Assembly: GCA_964435575.1 (NCBI GenBank)
Contig: CAYSZS010000018.1
Location: forward strand, 1 to 23,525
DNA from: GWB1-39-12 sp964435575
Lineage (GTDB): Bacteria; Patescibacteriota; Microgenomatia; UBA8517
Direction of reading: 5' to 3'
Length of the DNA: 23,525 nt
Every line of letters begins with the position of its first letter. Within the stretch, counting starts at the first letter, position 1. Both the position numbers and the translations under genes were made by a program. The notes beneath the pieces are model-generated. The model worked only from the letters and a program-made list of their open reading frames with translations, did no database searches and was not told the origin of the DNA. Positions 14,612-21,231 of the stretch are shown here, in pieces.

Positions 14612-15847
14612 TTACACGAATTGTTTCCACAACATCATGGTGGAAACAATTCTTGCAGCTTCCCTCAAAGGAATGCCTTCATTAGAAGAGATTCCAGATG
14701 CATGAGTCATAGCGTTTCTAGTTATTTGTGCTATCTTTTGTAAAACCATTTGCTCGCTAATCTCGCAATCACCCAGCATCCCAATAGTAAACAATTCGGC
14801 CGTGCCGGCATTCACAATAAAGTCGGGTAATACTAAAATTCCATTCTCCTCCAAACTTTTATCGGCGGATGGGGTTATCGGATGATTCGCTCCCTCAACA
14901 ATCACTCCTGCTTTTATATAACCTACATTATTGTCCTTAATTACCTCTGAAGTTGCAGCGACAACTAGCGCATCGGCCGGTAAGTTTAAAACAGCTTGTG
15001 AATCACCCAATGTTTCAAAATCACTCCTCCTATTAAGACAACCCGTCTTCGGATCGACATTTTTTACTACATCCTCAAATCGTCTTCCTTCCAGGCTCAA
15101 TGAACCCTCTCTGTCTGCAACAGCAACAATTATAGCCCCTGCTTTTTCTAAATAAAATCCCGCGCTACCTCCTACCGCGCCCACTCCTTGTAATGCAATA
15201 GTTTTTCCAGCAATAGTCCCACCTTTTAATTCGTAGTAAGTTTTCAACGAAATAAATGCACTCCATCCGGCGGCAATATCTACAAGACGCTCATGTTTTG
15301 GACTTAACTTTTCCTGCAAGGGGGTGTGCATAATCTCACCTAACCTACCCAGATTGTTTAATAAACCTAAACCATTTAGAATTCCGAATTGGGGATTATC
15401 AATTCCATGCTTTCTCAAAACTTCTGCTGATTCCTCTTCTGAAACGCCAAGATCACCTGCGGTACCCACATTTTCAAGTTCATGAAGAAAACTTCCAATA
15501 AATCTTGATAATACACTCATTTTATCGGGACTATTGGGATCATAATCTATTACAAATTTCGATCCATTGATCTCTGGACCTGCAATCCCGAATTTCTCAT
15601 ACATGGTGGATGCTAAAAAAACGGCTTCCTCAGGCATTCCGTTTATTTTCATTCGGATACCGCCACCCGACACATTTAGATTGGGATCCCCCCAACGTGC
15701 CAGCCAGCCCTGCGCGTCAGTTAAATTATCTCGCCACTCTTTCAGATATATTAGTCCACCCCTAGTATCTGGAAGCGGTAAGCTATCCATTGCCCAGGAA
15801 GTTATATCAGTTACAGGTAGTGGTGAATGTTTTAAAAACTCGGACAT
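14612..15847 (-). CDS. Divergent Glu/Leu/Phe/Val dehydrogenase family protein
   Basis: The 411-residue protein aligns by eye with NAD(P)-dependent amino-acid dehydrogenases, which interconvert an amino acid with its 2-oxo acid and ammonia. The substrate domain retains the catalytic lysine (K97, in GSKFVIDYDP) and the catalytic aspartate (D132, in TAGDLG). The nucleotide domain has GKTIALQGVGAVG (214-226) and an acidic Asp shortly after (VADREG), which suggests NAD. The later VVAATSEV, EGANHPITP and DFIVNAG motifs are also typical of the family. The usual GGGKGG glycine-rich loop is shortened, more like leucine/phenylalanine dehydrogenases than glutamate dehydrogenase. Substrate is not predictable from this view. 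It has its own promoter and lies upstream of tyrS. Confidence 0.78.
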   Translation of the reverse strand: MSEFLKHSPLPVTDITSWAMDSLPLPDTRGGLIYLKEWRDNLTDAQGWLARWGDPNLNVSGGGIRMKINGMPEEAVFLASTMYEKFGIAGPEINGSKFVIDYDPNSPDKMSVLSRFIGSFLHELENVGTAGDLGVSEEESAEVLRKHGIDNPQFGILNGLGLLNNLGRLGEIMHTPLQEKLSPKHERLVDIAAGWSAFISLKTYYELKGGTIAGKTIALQGVGAVGGSAGFYLEKAGAIIVAVADREGSLSLEGRRFEDVVKNVDPKTGCLNRRSDFETLGDSQAVLNLPADALVVAATSEVIKDNNVGYIKAGVIVEGANHPITPSADKSLEENGILVLPDFIVNAGTAELFTIGMLGDCEISEQMVLQKIAQITRNAMTHASGISSNEGIPLREAARIVSTMMLWKQFV

Positions 15848-15946
15848 TCTTATTAAAGAAAAGGTACTTATATTGGTGCTTGGCCTAAGTGTATCATGTT
15901 ACTAAATAATATTAAGTTATTTAAATTATTCAGTCAAAGTTATAGG

Positions 15947-15975
15947 ATAATATACAACTACTACTCTTTTGTCAA
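15947..15975 (-). promoter_or_regulatory. Sigma70-type promoter for the dehydrogenase-tyrS unit
   Basis: On the minus strand there is a perfect -35 TTGACA (15975-15970), a 17-base spacer, and a -10 TATTAT (15952-15947). Transcription would start near 15940, giving a leader of about 90 bases before the ATG at 15847. I see no T-box or other recognisable riboswitch in that leader. Confidence 0.7.
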
Positions 15976-16008
15976 TAACTATCCCAGCTCGCAAAAATTT
16001 GTAGTATC

Positions 16009-16737
16009 TTACTTGAGGTATCTACACCCTAATTGCTCAACTAATGCTTCTCTAAAAGAAGCGTTAGTTTTATTTATCAAGAATAGTGTAATCTCGTCAG
16101 AATTTATTCCTCTATAAGCTTTGGATGATATTTGCTTCATTACCATGATAGATCTTTTCTCATTCTCAAAAAACTCATCTCTTTTAATATTTAGTTTTTT
16201 TACTATATCTTTCGCTGTTTTTGTAAAAACTTTTTTCTCTCTTACCTTAAGATGCTCATTTACCTTTTTTAGATCATGTTTATTGGACAATACTTTTCCT
16301 CCTAAAATATTAGTCAATTTCCAAACATGTCTTATAAATCCTAGCATCCCGCTCTTATCTATAACGTCTGAGTCGTGAATAATCTGAGCTTCAATTGGTA
16401 TATTCTTTTTACCCGATTCGTGCCACGAGCAGTATTCTGCAATTTTTTTAATTTCAATTGGAGTTAAGTTAAACTTACTTAGGAATTGTGTAGTCTTTCT
16501 CTTGATATTTTCCTCAGATTCGATACCACCAAATGCTAAAGAGACGTCGTGCACCCAAGCCGAGGCTAAGATTAAAAATAAATTTCCGCCTTCTCTTTTT
16601 TGAAGAAACCTTGCAATTTTATTTACTCTGAAAAGATGTTTGTTACCTTTTGCTTTACCGGAAAAAGCCTTTTCCCAGTCGAGTATTATGGCTTCTTTAC
16701 CAATTCTTTTTAACAATTCTAAATCTCTTTTGTTCAT
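16009..16737 (-). CDS. HD-domain phosphohydrolase-like protein
   Basis: A 242-residue soluble protein with the ordered metal ligands of the HD superfamily: H34 (KHLFRVNKIA), H63-D64 (WVHDVS), a following H106 (WHES) and D122/D124 (IIHDSDVID). HD proteins hydrolyse phosphate esters such as nucleotides, cyclic nucleotides or (p)ppGpp; the lysine-rich C-terminal half beyond 130 is not familiar. Its ATG shares one base with the stop codon of the dikinase-like gene (TAATG), so the two are translationally coupled and should act in the same pathway. This also puts it under the T-box. The specific substrate is unknown. Confidence 0.8.
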   Translation of the reverse strand: MNKRDLELLKRIGKEAIILDWEKAFSGKAKGNKHLFRVNKIARFLQKREGGNLFLILASAWVHDVSLAFGGIESEENIKRKTTQFLSKFNLTPIEIKKIAEYCSWHESGKKNIPIEAQIIHDSDVIDKSGMLGFIRHVWKLTNILGGKVLSNKHDLKKVNEHLKVREKKVFTKTAKDIVKKLNIKRDEFFENEKRSIMVMKQISSKAYRGINSDEITLFLINKTNASFREALVEQLGCRYLK

Positions 16738-19130
16738 TAATCAGTAAAATCAATTCCAATACCAAGGTTCGCACAAATGTTAACTAAGTGACTTGTTCTA
16801 GGTATTCTTCTTTCCAATATTAATCCTTTTAAATATTTCCTATTTGCTACTAAAAATCTCAATAATTCACCTTGGAATTGACCTATGTCGATTTTTCCAC
16901 CAACTCTCAACATATGGCTAGATTGAAGTTTCCCTATTTCTCTTAGGGAAGTAAAATCTTGGACGTAAATAGTTGATGCCTTGATTTTCTCTGTCCGACT
17001 TTCCATACGGTCAATATTTGAAAAGCTAGTTTTAATAGTAGATCTTAATTGAAGGATTACCGGTTTTCTCTCTTTTAATACAAACTCCATATCTACTGGT
17101 GTTTTTAACAACCTTTCAGCCTTTAGGGCAAGTTTCGCTATTAACCAAGCTTCGGGCTCTTCTATTACCTGGTAATCTGTTCGGGTATGCAATTCTCCAT
17201 GTTCACTCTTATAAGAATCATAACCCGAATCTCCCCCATCTATTACAATCCTTTGAGCAGACTCCGCAACTGATAGCTCCCAATCTTCTCCATTCCCTTT
17301 AGTAATAATTACACCGCCCCCACCCTCAATGTATGGGCTAATTATTACAGCCATGGAAGGCTTATCACTTAAACCATACAAAGCTCTAAAACTGATTGCC
17401 TTTTCAGAAAAAAATGAAGATACAACCCGTCTTATAGCAGATTCTATCTCGTTTCCTTTCACTCCTATAACACTATCATATACACCTGCCGCACTTCCAT
17501 TTGTAGTCGTATCCTCATCAAACGATGAAGACCTGACGGCATAATTATTGTAGGTTTCTAACGAAATTGAATCCGTAAACCTTAAAGCTGGAATTCTTCT
17601 TCTTATCTCTTCTGCTATGCTGAATTTGTTCTCCAAATCATTAACTTTTTCGATTGTATAGATTAAACTTGCTAATTCTGGATCTTGAAAAAGTATTTTG
17701 TTTATCCACTCTATTGTAATGGTTCTTCCAGGCAAAGTGTTTTCCTTACCGAAAATTGTAGCGGCTTCACTCAAACCCGCTGCTTTACCTCCTACTAATG
17801 CCCTAGGCCTAACATCGGTTAAACTTACAGTGGCTTCTTTAATTTTAAGATTTGCTAATCCAATAGAAATATTCTCTATTATCTCCGGGCCTTTTTTTTG
17901 AATTAAATCATATATTTCTGGTAACAATTTCCCTTCTTCAATTAGTTGTAGCAAAAACCTTCCTTTAGCAGAAGTCGCATCAAGTTCTCCAATTTGTGGC
18001 AATAGATGATTGACAAAATTACTAGAAAAAAAATCCACAAATAGTTCTCCGCCTGATAATTCGTGGAGCAGCTCATTGGCTGTATCGCATACCGCAGCAT
18101 ATCTCCAGCCTTTTCCTAAACTAAAATTTTCTTCTTTTCTTACTAAAGGAAACCAATTTAGGAACCGGATTAGCGCATTCATATCTCCGGCCACCTTAAC
18201 ATTTGAATCAGTTGTTTTTAATTGACCTAGAGCATCCTCAGTAATTTTAATTGCTTCTGTTTGCGACAAGTCACCCTTTTTACCTCCGACGCTAACTGGT
18301 ATCCTCTCTAATACATTTGCAGCAAAAATTATATCTTCAATGGGCGTGCCGGTAACTCTTGATATATTAAGAGCAATTGACATCTTTACTTCGTCCAGAC
18401 TATCTGTCATCTCCTGAATCTTATGCCAGGTTAAACCATTCCAGCCATCAGGAGATGCAACAACTTCAGTTGAAAAAGTTGAAGGTAAGGTCATACCAAT
18501 AACATCAAGAGAGCCGCCAGCATTTTTCCTTTCATTTTTCATCGTAGGTACTGGATTGAAAGGAGTCTGCTCAGAATCAGCTATCATAGCTTCAAGGTGG
18601 TAAAAAGGCGCCGCATATCCAAAGGCAATCTTTAATCTCCAGTACAACTCAGAAATTTTATCTTCTTTATTAGTAGGCAAATCTCTTTGGGAAAAAATCT
18701 CGATTAACCTTCTATCATGTATCTCGGAGAACGCTCTCCATCTCTCCAATACTTGTCTGAGATAATTTGGGTTATCTTTAGTTTTTTCGTACCACTCACT
18801 TGCACACATTTTCAGATCACCAGGCATGTCCTCCCAGAACGATTCTGGGCGTTGTTCCATATATAAGACGAGGCTTTCCTGCATTTCTCCTTCCAAAAAA
18901 GGGATAACTGGCACAGCCCAAGATTTAAATATTCCATTTGTATCTCCGTTTTCTCGAACTAGCGTAAACTCGTCATCCTGATCATTTCCAAATACCTTAA
19001 CTTTATTTACTAAAGACAACATTATTATTGTTTGTCTGAATTGATTATTATATATATCTCTTCCTAACTCAGGTTGGACTTCAAAAATATTTTCTATAGA
19101 TAAATTATCGTTTGTTCTTTCTTGTGACAT
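16737..19130 (-). CDS. Dikinase-like protein: unknown N-terminus, PPDK_N ATP-grasp, TSH phosphohistidine-like end
   Basis: A 797-residue protein from the ATG at 19130. Residues 1 to about 440 match nothing I know. The next 260 carry the ATP-binding domain of PEP synthase/pyruvate phosphate dikinase: VGGKAAGLSEA (446-456), AVRSSSFDED (531-540), AAGVYDSVIGV (547-557), and DMEFVL to VILQLR (680-696). The last 20 residues contain RTSHLVNICANLGIGIDF (778-795), resembling the swivelling phosphohistidine domain (TSHxAIxARxLGIP), with H781 as the likely phosphorylated His. The PEP/pyruvate TIM barrel is absent. Rifampin phosphotransferase shows that such enzymes can phosphorylate other acceptors, so the N-terminal half may bind the acceptor (inference). 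Start: AAGGG lies eight bases before this ATG. An upstream in-frame GTG (19205) falls inside the T-box sequence and is rejected. Confidence 0.8.
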   Translation of the reverse strand: MSQERTNDNLSIENIFEVQPELGRDIYNNQFRQTIIMLSLVNKVKVFGNDQDDEFTLVRENGDTNGIFKSWAVPVIPFLEGEMQESLVLYMEQRPESFWEDMPGDLKMCASEWYEKTKDNPNYLRQVLERWRAFSEIHDRRLIEIFSQRDLPTNKEDKISELYWRLKIAFGYAAPFYHLEAMIADSEQTPFNPVPTMKNERKNAGGSLDVIGMTLPSTFSTEVVASPDGWNGLTWHKIQEMTDSLDEVKMSIALNISRVTGTPIEDIIFAANVLERIPVSVGGKKGDLSQTEAIKITEDALGQLKTTDSNVKVAGDMNALIRFLNWFPLVRKEENFSLGKGWRYAAVCDTANELLHELSGGELFVDFFSSNFVNHLLPQIGELDATSAKGRFLLQLIEEGKLLPEIYDLIQKKGPEIIENISIGLANLKIKEATVSLTDVRPRALVGGKAAGLSEAATIFGKENTLPGRTITIEWINKILFQDPELASLIYTIEKVNDLENKFSIAEEIRRRIPALRFTDSISLETYNNYAVRSSSFDEDTTTNGSAAGVYDSVIGVKGNEIESAIRRVVSSFFSEKAISFRALYGLSDKPSMAVIISPYIEGGGGVIITKGNGEDWELSVAESAQRIVIDGGDSGYDSYKSEHGELHTRTDYQVIEEPEAWLIAKLALKAERLLKTPVDMEFVLKERKPVILQLRSTIKTSFSNIDRMESRTEKIKASTIYVQDFTSLREIGKLQSSHMLRVGGKIDIGQFQGELLRFLVANRKYLKGLILERRIPRTSHLVNICANLGIGIDFTD

Positions 19131-19138
19131 TAATAAAA

Positions 19139-19181
19139 CCCTTGCTAAATCCCCTTTTTTCAATTTGGGAAAATGCAAGGG
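19139..19181 (-). promoter_or_regulatory. Shine-Dalgarno-sequestering hairpin of the T-box
   Basis: CCCUUGC (19181-19175) can pair with GCAAGGG (19145-19139), helped by UUCCC with GGGGA inside. GCAAGGG contains the ribosome site AAGGG for the ATG at 19130. The same CCUUGC is the 3' strand of the antiterminator, so the two folds exclude each other. There is no U-run after this hairpin, which argues for translational rather than transcriptional control. Confidence 0.7.
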
Positions 19182-19210
19182 TCTTCTAATCGAAGACGGT
19201 ACCACCTTGC
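19175..19210 (-). promoter_or_regulatory. T-box antiterminator (anti-sequestrator) hairpin
   Basis: GCAAGG (19210-19205) pairs with CCUUGC (19180-19175), the seven-base bulge UGGUACC (19204-19198) sits on the 5' side, and GUCUUC pairs with GAAGAC around the loop GAUUA. This is the exact canonical layout: helix A1, seven-base UGGNACC bulge, helix A2. Confidence 0.85.
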
Positions 19211-19228
19211 TTCCTAATATTTTCCACT

Positions 19229-19254
19229 AAAAAACACCCACTGCTTGGGTGTTT
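19229..19254 (-). terminator. Stem III-like hairpin with U-run, possible intrinsic terminator inside the leader
   Basis: AAACACCCA (19254-19246), loop AGCAG, TGGGTGTTT (19240-19232), followed by three more T, giving six consecutive T. By position it is Stem III of the T-box; by form it could also terminate transcription on the minus strand before the antiterminator. Confidence 0.4.
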
Positions 19255-19454
19255 GCTCGTCAAAACTATTAGCTTATTGTTCGAGTACTTGACGATGTGC
19301 AGTGATACTCTAGTGCGATTACGGGCACACCCGGATCGTCATTTCCTACGGTCAGCTCCAGAGTGTAATTCGATTTCTCTTGTACGTTTCGCTTTCAGCT
19401 CCCGCGAAATCTCTTTTTGTCACCCGGAAAAATCTACTATTTCTCTTTCACAGC

Positions 19455-19483
19455 TTTTAATATATATTTAAAACACCTATAAT
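19455..19483 (+). promoter_or_regulatory. Possible promoter of the kinase-dehydrogenase fusion gene
   Basis: A perfect -10 TATAAT lies at 19478-19483, 15 bases before the ATG at 19499; the -35 position (19455-19460, TTTTAA) is weak. There is no Shine-Dalgarno before the ATG, so the message would be almost leaderless. The promoter of the T-box leader must overlap this region on the other strand (TATATT at 19464-19459 is a candidate -10). Confidence 0.4.
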
Positions 19484-19498
19484 ATAACTTTTTCTGGC

Positions 19499-21016
19499 AT
19501 GAAAGTCAATCAGGAAAATATAAAAGACAATGAAGTAATATTTTCTGTTCCCGGGACGAATTTAAGATTCAAACTAATAAACACCCCTAAATTTTTATCT
19601 GTTAAACCAAAAAAGAAAATTCGATTGAACATAGCAGAGAAGCTGCCAAAAGATTATTTAGCGTTTCATGCAGCACTGTTGAAAAAAAACAATAAGGGAA
19701 TATTAATAACCGGCAAGTCCGGTTCGGGTAAAACCACTTTAGCATTTGAACTCCAAAAGCAAGGTTATCAAATATTAGCCAATGATTTTGTAGTCTTATG
19801 GTTGGAAGGTGAAATTATTTACGCTGGAGACTTAAATTTATATAAGAATAATATCGGTAAAAAGAAAATGAAGGTGGACAAAGTTATCTGTCTGGAACCT
19901 CAAGATAAACGGGATATTTTTTCTTTCGACTGGCAAGAGTGGTGTAAATTTTATTACAAAACTTTACAACCAATTAATAAAAAGGGACTTAAAACGAATA
20001 ACTCAATGGTTTTTAAAAAAGCATATGAGATCCATGTTGTATTAGGAAATAGACAAAATATTTTAAGATGGCTAACTGCCTATAGTAGATTATGCAGTAC
20101 CAATAATATATCGAGTTTGGGAATATTGGGATTCGGAACAATAGGATCATCTCTTGTCGCATCTGTTTTAGAAAAAACTTGGCTTAAGGGCTTAAGCATC
20201 TACTCAACTAAATTGAAAGAGCTCAAAGGTGTAAAAATGGATATCGAGAGTGCACGACCCAACATATCAATTAAAATAGCAAATACCTCCAAAGATTTAT
20301 TTTCATATTCTGACATTGTCGTAATCAGTTTTAATGTAAATAATCCACAAAATATTATTACTAAATATGGCGAAAGAATGAGGAAGCTATACAGCCATTT
20401 AGAGGTTATTTGGAATTTAAGTAGAGATCTAAGACTGATAAATTTTAAAGGAATTATATTTATTGTTACAAACCCAGTTGATATCCTATCAACCGCAATT
20501 TATTACTTCACTAATTTAGATGAGGAGGGAAAATATGATTGGAGGGGACTTTTATCAAATCAAGTTTTCGGAGTCGGACTGGGATTAGACTATAAGCGTC
20601 TAAAAACTTTAACCCAGAAAAATTATGAAGTTGTAGGTGAACATGGAGAAAATTTAATTCTGGCTGTAGTAAAAGGAAATAAATTGCATGAATTAAAGAA
20701 CGACAAACTTTTAAAAAAGGTGGTAAATTTCTCACCCTCAATCAGAAAATACACAAAAAGAACGATTTATGGACCTGTTAAGGAAATTTCTGATCTTCTA
20801 GATGCATTTATTAATAATAACAGATGTGTTAGACTCTCAAGTCTTCAGAAAGAAGGTTATTTTCTTGGAAATATTTACAATTTATCAAACGGGGTATTAA
20901 ACCAAAAATATTTTTTTAATAAAAAACTTAGATTTAAGTATAAAAAAATTCTGAAATCATATAGTACAACTTGGAATAATCTTATCAAAAAACATTCTAA
21001 TATTACTTCCTCCTAA
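19499..21016 (+). CDS. Fusion: HPr-kinase-like P-loop domain + lactate/malate dehydrogenase-like domain
   Basis: A 505-residue protein. Residues 1-200 resemble the HprK/PEP-carboxykinase-like P-loop fold: a beta-rich start, FHAALL, Walker A GKSGSGKT (72-79), then ILANDFVVLW (92-101) with the expected acidic residue. From about 205 it turns into an NAD-dependent 2-hydroxyacid dehydrogenase of the LDH/MDH family: Rossmann glycines GFGTIG (211-216), TNPVDIL (324-330), VFGVGLGLDYKRL (356-368, with D364 and R367) and GEHGE (380-384) with the catalytic-type His382. The active-site loop arginine is not obvious, and the last 100 residues are Lys/Asn-rich and divergent, so oxidoreductase activity is uncertain. 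I know no characterised protein with this order. It is divergent from the T-box operon. Confidence 0.75.
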   Translation: MKVNQENIKDNEVIFSVPGTNLRFKLINTPKFLSVKPKKKIRLNIAEKLPKDYLAFHAALLKKNNKGILITGKSGSGKTTLAFELQKQGYQILANDFVVLWLEGEIIYAGDLNLYKNNIGKKKMKVDKVICLEPQDKRDIFSFDWQEWCKFYYKTLQPINKKGLKTNNSMVFKKAYEIHVVLGNRQNILRWLTAYSRLCSTNNISSLGILGFGTIGSSLVASVLEKTWLKGLSIYSTKLKELKGVKMDIESARPNISIKIANTSKDLFSYSDIVVISFNVNNPQNIITKYGERMRKLYSHLEVIWNLSRDLRLINFKGIIFIVTNPVDILSTAIYYFTNLDEEGKYDWRGLLSNQVFGVGLGLDYKRLKTLTQKNYEVVGEHGENLILAVVKGNKLHELKNDKLLKKVVNFSPSIRKYTKRTIYGPVKEISDLLDAFINNNRCVRLSSLQKEGYFLGNIYNLSNGVLNQKYFFNKKLRFKYKKILKSYSTTWNNLIKKHSNITSS

Positions 21017-21148
21017 AATCATTTCTGTTATAGTAATGTTTTAGAGAAGGTGGATAACCTAATTGATTTCATAAAACCTACTCCTTCTAAAGAATTCAAA
21101 AATAATCCTGTTTGTAATTTTAAAGGATGAATACCATAGATTAACTAC

Positions 21149-21190
21149 TTAGTTCATATCTTCCTGAGGTCGATATTGGACTGCTTCAAC
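21149..21190 (-). pseudogene. Second short fragment of a comM 3' end
   Basis: The minus strand encodes VEAVQYRPQEDMN and a stop, resembling the C-terminal tip of ComM (AEALQYRPSDDEL in the intact copy, AEALQYRPQTEEDF in the fragment at 13171). It lies about 40 bases downstream of the intact comM stop. It is very short, so the call rests on QYRP plus the acidic end and its position. Bases 21191-21231 next to it hold a CCTCCGAC...CTACGAAGG-type repeat. Confidence 0.5.
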
Positions 21191-21231
21191 CCTCCGACAA
21201 ACTTCCTACGAAGGTGGACAGGACTTTGGCA

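Larger units (their letters stand above)
19139..19455 (-). promoter_or_regulatory. T-box riboswitch (tRNA-sensing leader)
   Basis: Read on the minus strand. Stem I is closed by AGCU (19455-19452) with AGCU (19357-19354), then AGAG with CUCU; the specifier loop has AGUA on the 5' side and GAAUUACA (19371-19364) on the 3' side, capped by GAUUU/AAAUC. The apex includes UUCGC...GCGAA. Further stems follow: TCGTCAA/TTGACGA (19295-19289 with 19263-19257) and a Stem III-like hairpin (19254-19232). The T-box core AAGGUGGUACCG lies near 19208-19197. UGGU in the bulge would pair with a tRNA ending ACCA, so discriminator A. The specifier is UAC (Tyr, followed by the expected purine) or UUA (Leu, at the standard offset after GAA). 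It controls the dikinase-like gene and the coupled HD gene. Confidence 0.88.

Noticed and set aside
15567..15905. 112-codon plus-strand frame opposite the dehydrogenase 5' end
   Set aside because: Antisense shadow; it also covers the dehydrogenase leader.
19131..19205. GTG-initiated N-terminal extension of the dikinase-like protein
   Set aside because: The GTG lies inside the T-box core GGUGGUACCG, and the extension is encoded by the antiterminator; a ribosome site fits the ATG at 19130.
21050..21130. 26-codon GTG micro-ORF after the fusion gene (ends NNPVCNFKG), considered as a peptide precursor because HprK-like kinases occur in lasso-peptide clusters
   Set aside because: No spaced ribosome site, no cyclase or protease genes nearby, and it is merely the frame continuing after the upstream stop.
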